Shown here: positions 10,463 to 21,690 of the stretch, piece after piece
How the letters are laid out: each line of letters begins with the position of its first letter
How positions within the stretch are numbered: the first letter of the stretch is position 1
NCBI GenBank assembly: GCA_014155875.1
Contig: JACEFZ010011063.1
Span: forward strand, 372,001-436,000
Source: Cepaea nemoralis
Taxonomy: Eukaryota; Mollusca; Gastropoda; Stylommatophora; Helicidae
Reading direction: 5' to 3'
Length of the DNA stretch: 64,000 nucleotides
Translations under genes and position numbers: made by a program
The notes under the pieces: generated by a model
What the model was told of the DNA's origin: nothing
Seen by the model: the letters and a program-made list of their open reading frames with translations, nothing else
Database searches by the model: none

Positions 10463-11752
10463 TCATAACATGCCCAAACAACTTTGTCTACGTCTAATTT
10501 CTCTAATCAATTTACGATCTTCATTTGTTTCTTGAAGGACTTGTTCATTGGTCTTTCTGGCTGTCCATGGTATTCTTCGCATTTTCCTCAGAAACCACAT
10601 CTCTACAGCCATCAGATGTTTTTCAGCCTGACTGCTCATTGTCCACGCTTCACATCCATATAAAAGTACAGGTTCAATGTAGCATCTCAACACTCTTTTT
10701 CTCGTTTCAATTGACATCTTTTTATTGGTCAATATGTTTTTCATCTTGCTAAAGGCTACTTTTGCCATGGCGATTCTTGTTCTAATCTCTTCAAGGCATC
10801 TCCCATCAGATGTTATTACTGTTCCGAGATAATTGTACCTGCTCACTTGTTGAAGAATATTCCCATTTACTTGTATATTACATTGTGGTATTTCGTCCTT
10901 CCTAGTGACGACCATAATCTGTGTCTTTTTACAATTTAATTCTAACCCTAGTTGTTCACTGTGTGTAACAATCGCATCTACTAAATTTTGCAGGTCCTGT
11001 TCATTGTCTGCAATCAAGACTGTATCATCTGCATATCTAATGTTATTGATGCATCGTCCCCCAATGTTGATTCCTTCCATATCTTCAATATTTCTGAAAA
11101 TACTTTCACTGTACAGGGAAAACAGATCTGGAGACATTACACATCCCTGTCTCACACCCCTTTTAATAGGCTGATATTGGCTTACTTCATTATCAACTCT
11201 TATGGCAACTTGTTGTTTCCAATATATGTTTTTTACAAGTCTAAGATCTTTTCCATCAATTTGTAGATCTTCAAGCATCCTTATCATGTTGACATGTCTC
11301 ACTTTATCAAAAGCCTTTGTGTAGTCAATAAAGCAAAGGTGTAGATCTTTGTTTACTTCTATAGAACGTTCGATTATGTTTCTCAGTATATACACAGCAT
11401 TTACTGTACCCTTGCCTTCCACAAACCCACATTGTTCTTCTCCTATTTCAGGTTGTATTTTCCTCCTAACTCTTTGCATGATAATTCTTAGCAAAATCTT
11501 CGTGATGTGACTCATTATACTAATTGTTCGATGTTGATCACATTCCAAGGCTCCTGATTTCTTTGGGATTGCAATAAATACAGAATTACATAACTCCTGA
11601 GGTATATTTCCAGTATCATATATTGTATTAAGCAGACTGGTAACTTTATCTATTCCATATTCTTCTAAAGCATTAATCATTTCTGTTGTGATGCTGTCTG
11701 AACCGGGGGTCTTGCCAGATTTCATATGGTTAAGCGCATTCTGAACCTCCAT
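10463..11752 (-). CDS. LINE reverse transcriptase
   Basis: 429 codons with reverse-transcriptase motifs in order: GSDSITTEMI, an IDYTKAFDKV block carrying the first catalytic Asp, GVRQGCVMSPDLF and RYADDTVLIA (the YADD active site). The Cys-rich C-terminal part begins at ALLYGCEAW-like residues. A single frameshift near 10470 throws the last 70 codons (10266-10481) out of register, so this copy is inactive. It primes on nicked DNA and copies its own RNA in the usual family mechanism. Confidence 0.9.
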   Translation of the reverse strand: MEVQNALNHMKSGKTPGSDSITTEMINALEEYGIDKVTSLLNTIYDTGNIPQELCNSVFIAIPKKSGALECDQHRTISIMSHITKILLRIIMQRVRRKIQPEIGEEQCGFVEGKGTVNAVYILRNIIERSIEVNKDLHLCFIDYTKAFDKVRHVNMIRMLEDLQIDGKDLRLVKNIYWKQQVAIRVDNEVSQYQPIKRGVRQGCVMSPDLFSLYSESIFRNIEDMEGINIGGRCINNIRYADDTVLIADNEQDLQNLVDAIVTHSEQLGLELNCKKTQIMVVTRKDEIPQCNIQVNGNILQQVSRYNYLGTVITSDGRCLEEIRTRIAMAKVAFSKMKNILTNKKMSIETRKRVLRCYIEPVLLYGCEAWTMSSQAEKHLMAVEMWFLRKMRRIPWTARKTNEQVLQETNEDRKLIREIRRRQSCLGML

Positions 11753-11797
11753 CTTTAAAATTGCTGGTCCTTCATTATTATTTTGGACATCATACTG

Positions 11798-12856
11798 TTA
11801 GTCTCTGTTATAGTCATAAAGGTTTTTCACATAATCTGACCATTCATGTAAGATCTGATCTTTTTCTATTATGACTCTTCCATCTTTTGTCTTTAGGCAG
11901 CCTGCTGATGTACGTGTTCTTTGATTAGTAAGCTCCTGAATTCTTTTGTGCATTAGTTTTGCATTGTTACTGTTGTGTTGTTTTTCAATTTCTCTGCAAT
12001 TTTTCTCAAGCCATGTTTCTTTTGCCTCCTTACATAAGGTTCTCACTTTTCTGTGAATTTCTTCATATTTGGCAGGATTATTTTTGTTCTGTCTTCTTGT
12101 TTCCATTAGTTGTAAAATTTCTTCAGTCATCCATGTCTTACGGCCCACTTTCTTTACTTTTGGAATAGTTTTTTCTGCTGCGCAACTGATTGAATTCTTC
12201 ATCGTTTCCCATTGATCATCTACATCTTGAAACAGGATCTCTAGATCAGACAATATATCAAATTTGTTCTTTACTTCTATGTTAAAATTATCTTGTATTT
12301 CTTTGTCAGTTTTCAATTTGCACAAGTCATATTTAGGGTTTCCTGCTGTATACTTGACTTTCTTTAACTTTACCCTCAATGTGCCTGTAATTAATCTGTG
12401 ATCACTGTAACAGTCTGCATTTGGAACTGTTTTCACGACTGTTAACGCATTTCGAAACCTTTTGCTAATCAGGATGTAATCTATCTGGTTTTTAATCCTG
12501 CTGTCTGGACTCCTCCATGTCCATAATCTTCTAGGATGCTGTTTAAACCAGGTGTTTCCTACAACCATTTCTTGTTCTTTTGCCCATTCTACAAGTCTGT
12601 ATCCTCTTTCATTTCTCTCTCCCAAACCATGATTGCCTACACTGCATCCATCGCCTTGCTGTCCTATTTTTGCGTTGATATCACCCATTATGATATTTAT
12701 TTCTGATTTTTTGCAGTTCTTCAAAGCAGACTCCACGTCATTATAAAATTCCTCTATGCTTTCTTCACTGCTTTCACTTGTTGGGGCATATACTTGAATG
12801 ACATTTATTTTAAAAGGTCTTCCGTTTAATTTTACTAATAGGACTCTGTCTGACAC
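11798..12856 (-). CDS. LINE endonuclease domain and linker
   Basis: 352 codons containing an apurinic-endonuclease-like fold: GDINAKIG near residue 58 (the GDFN position), an IDYILIS block near residue 128, and a YSDHRLITG catalytic SDH near residue 150. The endonuclease N-terminus lies upstream (12857-13090) but is broken by stops. The frame ends at TAA 11798-11800 and continues in the same register as the reverse transcriptase from 11797. One nonsense codon therefore separates two parts of what was a single protein. The role was nicking target DNA to prime reverse transcription. Confidence 0.85.
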   Translation of the reverse strand: MSDRVLLVKLNGRPFKINVIQVYAPTSESSEESIEEFYNDVESALKNCKKSEINIIMGDINAKIGQQGDGCSVGNHGLGERNERGYRLVEWAKEQEMVVGNTWFKQHPRRLWTWRSPDSRIKNQIDYILISKRFRNALTVVKTVPNADCYSDHRLITGTLRVKLKKVKYTAGNPKYDLCKLKTDKEIQDNFNIEVKNKFDILSDLEILFQDVDDQWETMKNSISCAAEKTIPKVKKVGRKTWMTEEILQLMETRRQNKNNPAKYEEIHRKVRTLCKEAKETWLEKNCREIEKQHNSNNAKLMHKRIQELTNQRTRTSAGCLKTKDGRVIIEKDQILHEWSDYVKNLYDYNRD

Positions 12857-13830
12857 AGCATGATATCCTTTGACAGAATTTGATGTTTGCTTATCTAATA
12901 TAATGGCTACACCTCTTTGCTGTTCTTCTCCCCCAGAGTAAATAATCTTACAATCCTCTCCTGTCCTTATCCCTGCTCCTTTCCATCTCGTTTCCGATAC
13001 TCATAATATGTTAATCTTCTCTCTCCCCATTTCTTTTTTGATGTTTTCTAATTTTCCATCTGCATTCATTGTTCTAACGTTCCAAGTTCCTACTTTCAAT
13101 TATATTAATCTGTTGCACCTAGTAGCCTGTTGACGGTCTGGAGTCACCTGGTGCGCATGACTATCCCTTCCGGGCGATGCTGCTCCTATTGAGCACCCAT
13201 TTACGCCGTTTCTCTGATTATCGATGATTTCACACATGATTTTCTTGGCATCTGTAAAGAAGGTAGTTTGCCATTGCTTTCCTTCCTAGCAGTGACCACA
13301 CTGGTCAGTGACCGTAACCATTGTCTCCTCAATATAGAGATCCTTTGCCTACCGTCGTGAAGGTGGAGACCATAACCTACAACTATCTGTTGGCTGCTCT
13401 ACATCTTCATCCACCACCTGCACCCATGGATTCACGTAACCCTGATCGGGGGGCTAAACGGGTACTCCACCTTGCCCAAGGGTGTCCCGTAGGCTAGCGG
13501 AGGGAAGGAGGCGCCTTACTTCTCCTTTGATAGGGGATACCCCTACCGCGCTACCCCTGTCTAAGAGTTACCAATCTAAATTTCTAGGTTCAAGGTCAAC
13601 TTTAGCCATCACTTTACTGCTAAGACATAGAGAAACACACGACCTTAGATTCTATCACGCTTCTTTTAACAATAGTTCTGTTTTAGAATTGCCAGCTCTA
13701 ATCAATAATAGACATGACATTGACGCCTTCATCAAAACAGTACACGAACATGACATTCTTACCTACTCTGTACAACAATTTCCAGAAACCACGTATACAA
13801 TGGAGACAGTAGCTGCCATATGTTTTTACC

Positions 13831-14245
13831 GAGTGGTCTCTAGGTATGGTGTCCGCCTCGAGTGCTGGAGGTCCCGGGTTCAGGCCCAGAAGAGGATCGG
13901 GATTTATTTAAAAAATCCACCTGGACTTCCAGTAATAAAATTTCCCCTGGTCTCTGGGTAGTGAGATCTGACACCCGTGTGTATTTTTGCGCACGTAAAA
14001 AATCTCTTGGCAATTGGAAATCGAAAAAGAGTAGCCTAACGGCGCTGCCCGGGCAAAATTTCGAGTTAAAAATCTACCCAATGTATTTCAGGATCCTCGC
14101 CGATGCAACGGAGTTAGTGCATTGAGCTGAGTTTCTCCAGACTCAGGTTTGAGTTAGGAGGAAAACGGAGCACTTATGGGTTAAACCGTGTGCCGTGATG
14201 TTGATCCAACGACTAAACTAAACTAAACTAAACTAAACTAAACTA
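13831..14245 (+). mobile_element. tRNA-derived SINE
   Basis: The head has a pol III A-box-like TGGTCTCTAGGTATGG and a B-box-like GGGTTCAGGCCC about 40 bp later, as in a tRNA gene. A body of about 300 bp follows, then a tail of AACTA repeats (14213-14245). Arm B lacks it: its sequence runs straight from the TGTTTTTACC side to the CCCGATAGG side. A diverged copy in reverse lies at 44704-44961. Confidence 0.8.
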
Positions 14246-14859
14246 TATCCCGCAGTTCCCGATAGGTTGATATCTAGGTGACATGCCAACATCCGTTACA
14301 CAAAACCAGTCCATCAACATACTACATCGTGGCCCACACAACAAAATTTACACAGATAACTTTTGCGTTTTTATTGTCGTATTGGTCAAATTTAATTTGT
14401 TCTATTAAAATTATAATAGTGTAAACAAGATGGTCTTATATGATGAACATTTGTATACTGCATGTAGTATCGACTATCTAGTGTTCTCCTTGAATGTTAT
14501 TTTTTGTTTTACAAACCATTTATGTCATTGAATATGATTTGTAACTCACTGAGTGATTATTTTTTTTTATGACTGTGATATATTGATATCACTAAACTGT
14601 TTTGTTGAATATGTTGTGGACCCTATTAACAAATTATCCCCACACATTTTTGGTGATAAAATAAAAATAAAAAAAAATATTGAAACCTAGTTTTTTGTGT
14701 GTGTGTTATTGGTTTTTATTTATTGTGTAGCGGCGTTAAGAAACGAAAACGAACCGCCAGGTCAACCCAGTAAGAGAATAAAACCAGCATCCAGAATACA
14801 ATCGACGCATAAGAAACATCAACAAAAGCTGGGCCATTCGGATATTTTCTCATAAAGGT

Positions 14860-16228
14860 GTTAATTCATCCCAAGGCATGCGAGTGTCTACATTCTGGTA
14901 TGGATCTGTTTAGCGTGCCTCCCACCTAGACGGCACTGGAAGAGGGACAGTTTGTAGAGATTCACCCGTTGGCCACGTTAGCCGGTGGGGCACCCATCGA
15001 GTTCTCCATCTCTGGTGTCGGAGAAAATTACACAGATTTGTTTAATAAAAGCAAAACCACACGCAAAATATTCAGTCCGGCACAACTAGAAGTAGTGTAT
15101 GGACTACGCTTGAGGTCAAAGTGAGCGAGCACAAAAAAAAAAACAACAACTTTCCATCAACTTCCCAATGGCGACGACCTACGGTCCCACAGCCAAAGTC
15201 GGTCCTATAAATTATTATTTGCATAGTTTGTGTTCTTTAGTAAACGTGTCTCTGAACGACATTCTTATTTCACCGAGTGAAAATACGTATCCGTACCGGG
15301 CCTAATGGAAGCTCTTCTGAATTATGGCGAAGCGGCCAAAAAGAGTCAACTGACATCAGCTCTATACTATCAAGATACTCCTTTGTATATGACTGACACG
15401 AAGGGTGATACCAATAAAGGTCTAGAGAAAGGAAGATCTTTAGCCAGCTATAGTGTGGAGATGGATATGATGGGACGCTTACATTCCGACATTTTCAGTC
15501 AGAACAGCTACATATTGAATGGCGTCGATATCAAAGTCAGACTAACCATCAAAATAAAAATCCGTCTTTAATTTGATTGCTACAGATGTAAACGGTGGGT
15601 CCAAAAGTGTCATTGCTTACGCCACATTCTTGGTGAAGAAAGCTAAGTTAAATCCAGCTATATCTCTGGCTCATGTAAAAGCCTTATTGAGATCCAATGC
15701 CAAGTATCCGTTTAAAAGAGTCATATTAAAAACACTTTTCTATCCCAAAAAGGTATGTTTCCCACACACAAGATAACCCCTTCGTCAGTCAGACGCCAAC
15801 TAGGTTGGTGATCGGTTACGTGAACACTTCCTGTTTCAACGGCGTGCTTAACACAAACCCCTTCATATTCTGTCATTACTAATTGAATTATTTTGAGATG
15901 GCCGCAATGTAACAGGCAACACCCTTAACCATGAATTATGTCAAGAGTCAGTACGCGAGATCTTTCCGTGGTACCAATTTGGCCCTCGGTCGGGAATGGT
16001 ATCGATTATCAATGTTTTAGTCACGGGTATGCTTTTCACGCTTTTGATCTGACTCCCAGCGTATTCGATGGGGAGCAATTTTAATTGGCGAAATCTGGCC
16101 CACTGTCACTAGAACTTAAGTTTGCCGTTATAATGGATGCACCTCTACAACTCATCGTATATGTGGAACTCGACTCGGTCCTAGAAGTTTCGAAGACGAG
16201 AAAAGTGCTAACATATTACGAAGCATAA
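14860..16228 (+). pseudogene. Maverick/Polinton major capsid protein (hexon-like), broken
   Basis: The translated pieces, read in order, follow the double-jelly-roll major capsid protein of Mavericks/adintoviruses. At about 14870-15055 there is MDLFSVPPT (interrupted by TAG 14927), then APIEFSISGVGENYTDL. At 15180-15302 there is GPINYYLHSLCSLVNVSLND, ending at a 1-base frameshift. At 15305-15571 there is EALLNYGEAAKKSQLTSALY and GRLHSDIFSQNSYILNGVD. At 15590-15760 there is HVKALLRSNAKYPFKRVI. At 16020-16228 there is AFDLTP and LELKFAV, ending in TAA that overlaps the protease start. Total length is about 450 codons, near the family norm. At least four stops or frameshifts make it a fossil. 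Identification rests on recalled family motifs. Confidence 0.85.
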
Positions 16229-16700
16229 TGGATTCGCAACAACTACGACAATTACTCATGTCTGACCTGTTTATTCGACGCCTTCCGCTAGTCAACGTAT
16301 GCGATACGGACCAATTGCATTGACAGAACACAACCGGCCGCTTTGAACGTCGATACTGACACCAGTGCTTACTCTGGGTCACATTGGATTGCCATATGTT
16401 TCGATGGCCTAGGTCAGTTTAAATATTTCGATTCACTTGGCTTGCCACCATTACACGCCGACATTATCCGCTTTATACGAGGTAACTCGGACAAACCGCC
16501 TGTGTACAACACCAGTTTGTTACAAGACATTAATAACGCCACTTGTAGTCTGTATGTCTAGTATTACGTGGTGATGAAATGCCGTCGGGCGAGTATGTCA
16601 CTATCCTGCAACCATTTAGACACAGGTAACACGTGAACGACCATCTCGTGTTTCGATTGATTACCCCGTGGTTAAAAAAGACAAGTCCAGACATGTTTAA
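16228..16700 (+). pseudogene. Maverick adenain-like cysteine protease, broken
   Basis: The start ATG (16228) overlaps the capsid stop as TAATG, a tight viral-style gene junction. After a decayed N-terminus (MDSQQLRQLLMSDLF), the frame from 16343 shows SGSHWIAICFD (catalytic His), then QFKYFDSLGLPP (Asp region), then NNATCSLYV, where the catalytic Cys is expected. This is the order of the adenovirus-like maturation protease of Mavericks. A frameshift near 16560 moves the C-terminal part (GEYVTILQPF) to another frame. A stop at about 16320 also disrupts the N-terminal third. Confidence 0.8.
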
Positions 16701-16750
16701 AACCACTCGATAAACTCAACCTTATAAGAAGAAACGAGCTGTCCACACTC

Positions 16751-17137
16751 GTGTTTCGTGACTACAACGATCAAGATGTCTACAGCCAACTGGATTTTCA
16801 TGTCAAGAACTGCCGAAATGCCCAGATCGCAAGCCACGGTTTGAAAGCGGCGACAGTTTCTCAGGACAGAGGAACGCCGACACTCCATCCACGCCAGTAT
16901 GGTGGTGAATCTGAGATGAAATACCCTTCCAAGGTAAGGATTACACTCACGAGAGTAGAGTTCGAATCTCTCCTTTCAATGAAGGATGACCTTCTAACTG
17001 ATTTTGATAAACTAACTTATCGTTATCAACCACCCGAGCTGTCTGGTAAAGACCAATCTACCTACAAGCAAGACCAGTCTACATATGCCAGCAATCGAGA
17101 CATGCCACTTAAAAAATTCAGACATCGTTTTAAATAA
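16751..17137 (+). CDS. Uncharacterised Maverick-module ORF
   Basis: 128 open codons follow the capsid-protease pair on the same strand. The true start is unclear; an in-frame ATG at 16751 is used, though the frame may have begun nearer 16690. The product is hydrophilic, with no membrane segment or recognised motif, and has a mildly repeated KDQSTYKQDQSTYA stretch near residue 105 and a basic C-terminus (KKFRHRFK). The position after the protease suggests a structural or accessory virion protein. It is the least damaged frame in the module. A polyadenylation-like AATAAA lies at 17212. Confidence 0.45.
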   Translation: MFRDYNDQDVYSQLDFHVKNCRNAQIASHGLKAATVSQDRGTPTLHPRQYGGESEMKYPSKVRITLTRVEFESLLSMKDDLLTDFDKLTYRYQPPELSGKDQSTYKQDQSTYASNRDMPLKKFRHRFK

Positions 17138-17437
17138 CCAAGCCCCTTTGATCCCTTTGGGTCGTAAACGAAACCAGCTTTAGATGTTGTAACTTAATTG
17201 ATGTTGTCTACCAATAAAAGTCATGTGAAAATGTTAATTTTATTGTTTGTTTTCTTTAATTACATGTCCACTGTTGTTAGATTTCGAAACCAGCTTGATT
17301 ACATCCTGATTAGCAAACGGTTTAGATTAATCTTGTTGTAACTTTTGTTCCATTACGTCCATGCCTCTGTACTTGTGTGTTTGTGTATTCGTTCTTGTGG
17401 GATATTTTACATGTCAATGTGTCTTTGTTCTTGTGTC

Positions 17438-17790
<353 letters not shown>

Positions 17791-18928
17791 CTTGGTTTCA
17801 ATATTTTGTGTTATTTTTATTTTATCACCGAAAAATGTGTGGGGATAATTTGTCAATAGGGTCCACAACATATTCAACAAAACAGTTTAGTGATATCAAT
17901 ATATCACAGTCATAAAAAAATAATCACTCAGTGAGTTACAAATCATAATCAATGATATAAATGGTTTGTAAAAAAAATATAACATTCAAGGAGAACACTA
18001 AATAGTCGATACTACATGTAGTATACAAATGTTCATCACATAAGACCATCTTGTTTAAACTATTGTAATTTTAATAGAACAAATTATATGTGACCAATAC
18101 GACAATAAAAACGCAAAAAAGTTATATGTGTAAATTTTCTTGTGTGAGCCACGATGTAGTATGTTGATGGGCTGGTTTTGTGTAACATATGTTGGCATGA
18201 CACCTAGACATCAACCTATCGGGAACTCGGGGATATGAAAGAGGTAAAAACATATGGCAGCCACTGTCTCCATTGTATACTTGGTGTCTGGAAATTGTTG
18301 TACAGAGTAGGTAAGAATTTCATGTTCGTGTACTGTTTTGATGAAGGCGTCAATGTCATGTCTATTATTGATTAGAGTTGGCAATTCTAAAACAGAACTG
18401 TTGTTAAAAGAAGCGTGATAGAATCTAACGTCGTGTGTTTCTCTATGCCTTAGCAGTAAGTGATGGCTAAAGTTGACCTTGAACCTAGAAATTTAAGTTG
18501 TTAAAATCTTAGACAAGGTAGCTGTCCAGTCAATAGGGTGGTTTGTCTCTGGCCTAATATAGAATGTTTATGTCGATAAATGTTTGCTAATCTTGTAATG
18601 TGTCCTGATGGTTTGCCAATTTTCTCTATATGTTTGTTGAATATCGGTTGGGAGATTGCGTAGTGTCTCTGGTTCCCCTGCTGCAAAGATGTCCGCTTCT
18701 TCGTCCGCTTCTTCCGCTTCTTCACCTGGCGTGATGATGATGGTGGTTTCATCGCCTTTGATGTTGTAGATGCAGTGGTCGCGTCTAATTCTGGTCTAGT
18801 GGTATCCATAAGTGTCTGGTGATGTGTTCGTATGTGCTGTTGTAGGTTAACCTTCCTGTTAAATAGATTATCACACAACTGACAGGCATATATTTCATTC
18901 TTATTGCTGTGAATTGTCTGAATGTGGC

Positions 18929-20699
18929 TGTGACATATATGTCATCATCCCTCAGTCTTTTCCAGCAGACGTTGCTAGGACGCGCTACCTGAAGAGTAGA
19001 GGCTATTAAAATTTCGACGGGAGAATTAACAAAACGAACTTTCGTTTGAATTAAGGCAGTTGATTGGCCGTGCCCCGGAAACACAGGCTTAATCGTGACA
19101 AAGGCTTGGTAGACAAAGCGGTCTGGTCAGTAGCCATGTTTAATTCAACGTTAGCGGGTGACCCATTGTTAATGGGTTAATTAATAGCCACTTATTCTCT
19201 GCGTCTTAGCGCTAGAGATGGCGGTGGAGTATTGGCCTAGTCACCATGATTGGAACTGAAGTTATGGTCAACGTATTTGGATTTAGAGGCAGGAAACTGG
19301 GTTATCAGCCTGCCCCTAATATTCTACAGAGAGTGCTGGTTACTGCTACACACCCTGACCTGAATGTCAATGCCTGGATAATTAATGGATTTTGAATATG
19401 CTGAAGTGGATTCCCTACCTCTGGGAACTCACAGATGGTGTTAATCTTTTCAATGTCTGCAAAGACATGAGGCATGCCTGGCCTAGATGGTTTTCAGCGT
19501 ATACCCTCTTCTAAAAGTCACCGCCTGATTCCACGTTCAACTGTCATATTCCAGAGGCTCATGGATAAGTCTGGAATTCACCACCATTTACCAGTATGGA
19601 TTTACCAACTGATTTTGTGAACTCCCAGCTTCCTTTGAATCTTCTCATCCATCATATCCCAGACAGGGACAATCAAGCACTATACCAACTCCCGGACAAT
19701 CAAGTCGTATATTCAGCTGAAGAAAGAATAACCTACATCTTAACCCAGAAAAGGGCTGGAATATTCATGCCCAATTCAAGTTAGTTCTGTCAGGAAATTC
19801 TAATGGATTATGTGATGTCACTCCTCATCCAAAGATGTACTGAAAGTGTTTGTGCCTGATCCTGATCAAATCAATCACAAGGACTCCTGTGTGTCACGCC
19901 ACGCCAGAACGTTTCCGACTCATATCTGTCTGTTATACCACCCCGGAATGCTCCTAGCCCAGTGACTTAGCAACTGTGACTTGAGAGATTACAGTATATC
20001 CACTTTGGATTCATATGGATTACTCCGACATGTTATTCGTTTTGGATATATGATCCGGCGGTGAAAGCTCCGAGTGTGTGTGTGTGCAATCCCCAATTTT
20101 CTAAATAGGAGGATATATGCAAAGCAGCTGTTTCCCTGGATTATAGAGAGTGTGATTATGGCCAGACTTTTTTCTAGTGGAAAATGAAGGAGAGGGAGTC
20201 ATCATCAGACCCATAGGATATTTCTAGAGACAGATTAGATAAATTTTCTTTATCTATTTCTTTGTATGCATTATTTACTTTGTTTTGTGTTTGACACAGG
20301 TATTTGATGTGAACCTTTTTGGGGGATTTTTGGGGACTTCTTTTGTGGGTGTATACTTTGTGTGCATTGCCTGAATATGAATAATTTCTTTCATGTATAT
20401 GTCACCATATTGTAGCCAACAGGGTTTGTCCAAGACCCAAATGTTTTCACAATACAGTTGTTTGTTTGTTTGGTTTAACCTAGCCTTGAAGTTACTTCAT
20501 TGTTAACCTGTTGTTCCAAAATTGATGTTTATAGTCCAGTTATTGTTACTGTCATGTGATACAGTGAGTCATTGTACTGTTTTTGTCTAACAGTGGCTGT
20601 TTTCCTCTGTCATGTAATCCAGTTGTTGCGTCTAACATTGGTTGTTGTCCCTCTGTTGTATAATACTGTGGATGTGCATGACAGTGGATACTTGTCATT

Positions 20700-20787
<88 letters not shown>

Positions 20788-21080
20788 GAGATTAAATGTG
20801 GGGCGGGGCACTTACACATAGACACACCTTCTGGGTAGAGTGATTTGTACTCGGGTGTCTGTGGTAGAACTTCCCGGATCTCCCAGCCTTCTATGGGAAA
20901 CATTTCTTCTATGTTAGTGTTGAACTTGCACCCTTTTCTGCCTTGTTCAATGCTTGGGGGTTTTACGAGCCAGTATATTAAATCCTATAGAAGGCGTGTT
21001 TGGGATTAATACCCCATTCATACTGAATACCCCTAGCGAAACTTGTCCTTATTCTAATTTATTCTATTTACCACCCCACA
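18929..21080. mobile_element. Solo-LTR-like insertion, 2152 bp, 5-bp TSD
   Basis: It begins TGTGACATA and ends CCCCACA (TG...CA ends) and is flanked by GTGGC on both sides (18924-18928 and 21081-21085). Arm A has a single GTGGC at the equivalent site, which proves the insertion and its exact length. There are no coding frames beyond 62 codons. It contains a TA tract (20702-20785) and AATAAA-like signals. A long solo LTR of a BEL or gypsy type is the simplest reading; a non-autonomous DNA element is the alternative. Orientation is not determined. The first 16 bases contain the palindrome TGACATATATGTCA. Confidence 0.7.
20702..20785 (+). repeat. (TA)n microsatellite
   Basis: About 42 TA dinucleotides lie within the solo-LTR-like insert. 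Ile-Tyr open frames on both strands are artefacts. Confidence 0.98.
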
Positions 21081-21690
21081 GTGGCGAGTGATGTGTTTAG
21101 ATGAAGTGAAGTATTTTTCACAAGTAGGACACACGAACACAGATTTGCTAGTACTGGCCATATTGATAGAGCAAAACGGAGTGGTATGTGGTTCTAATGT
21201 GATCAACGGGGTGTTATTACCACAATGTCTGAATAATGCTACGCTGTATTGTTCTCGATTATGTGCTGTCACGTTTTATCAATCTTTGAACCAAGCACTG
21301 ACGAAAATGCCTCATTATCACTCTTTAAAAACGCAAAAGTTCTGGTGTAAGCGCAAAATATTTAGTTTGCGAGGACTAAATACCAATGACGCAAATATGA
21401 TGAATATTCCAAAAAGCTATTTGTGACGGTGATTTTAGCACAGGTCTCAATAAAACAATATATGTTTCACTGTTTATCAAAGATCAGATACCGACATCAC
21501 CTAGAGCAGTTGTAAACGGTTTTCACAGATTGAGATTGTTCTACAGGAACAACGACAAGCGAGTACTGTTATATTAGTACTGTATGCCACACCAGCCTGT
21601 TTCACAAATAACTCTCTGGTGAAGGTTGTCGGTTCACTAAGTCAACACTAGGAAACTACTATTTACCTCCCGTGAAATATTTGTTGTAAC

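Larger units (their letters stand above)
10255..13557 (-). mobile_element. Near-full-length LINE inserted in arm A
   Basis: A non-LTR retrotransposon flanked by a perfect 12-bp target-site duplication TGTCTAAGAGTT (10243-10254 and 13558-13569). The undisturbed site in arm B (about 18505, reverse) confirms the boundaries. Its 3' end, on the left, finishes in GGAT tetranucleotides. It encodes an endonuclease and a reverse transcriptase in one frame and no RNase H. The protein resembles the widespread endonuclease-reverse transcriptase (RTE/L2-like) elements of invertebrates; the exact clade needs a tree. About 450 bp of leader (13100-13557) is non-coding and is shared with the fragment at 360-535. 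Confidence 0.9.
9701..14270 (+). pseudogene. C2H2 zinc-finger gene in arm A (interrupted)
   Basis: Translation from ATG 9701 gives two classical C2H2 fingers: CPTC...H-x4-H near residues 11-31 and CQLC...H-x3-H near residues 40-60. The second finger is cut by TGA at 9875, where arm B has CGA (Arg), consistent with CpG decay. The frame then shifts. The remainder of the gene is split by a LINE (10255-13557) and a SINE (13831-14245) and ends at TGA 14268. Its C-terminal part (13570-13830) has the motif DIDAFIKTVHEHDIL. The order of fingers, a basic/acidic linker and a folded domain ending in PIG resembles the N-terminal part of long C2H2 proteins in invertebrate Mavericks. That comparison is from memory and unverified. 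It is clearly nonfunctional here. Confidence 0.6.
8515..14690 (+). repeat. Left arm (A) of large inverted repeat, Maverick-like TIR
   Basis: With the LINE at 10255-13557 and the SINE at 13831-14245 removed, this arm matches the reverse complement of 17790-24900 in order: outer 8515-9150 with 24364-24895, 9180-9780 with 21081-21690, 9781-10254 with 18455-18928, 13570-13830 with 18240-18500, and 14246-14690 with 17790-18240. It contains a promoter and a zinc-finger gene remnant. A tandem duplication of about 108 bp lies at 8640-8805. The centre between the arms encodes Maverick capsid proteins, so the arms are read as the terminal inverted repeats of such an element. That reading is inference. 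Confidence 0.7.
18211..21161 (-). pseudogene. C2H2 zinc-finger gene in arm B (interrupted)
   Basis: Partner of the gene at 9701-14270. ATG at 21161 starts MASTSKSVFVCPTCEKYF, and the first finger is cut by the insert 18929-21080. The second finger (CDNLFNRKVNLQQHIRTHH) is intact at 18878-18810, where arm A has a stop. The linker and C-terminal domain are out of frame relative to each other by one base near 18660. The end is TGA at 18211, after a PEFPIG stretch. It has neither the LINE nor the SINE seen in arm A. Confidence 0.6.

Noticed and set aside
13482..13961. 159-codon frame spanning LINE leader, arm and SINE
   Set aside because: A chance fusion across three insertion boundaries; only 13570-13830 is part of the zinc-finger gene.
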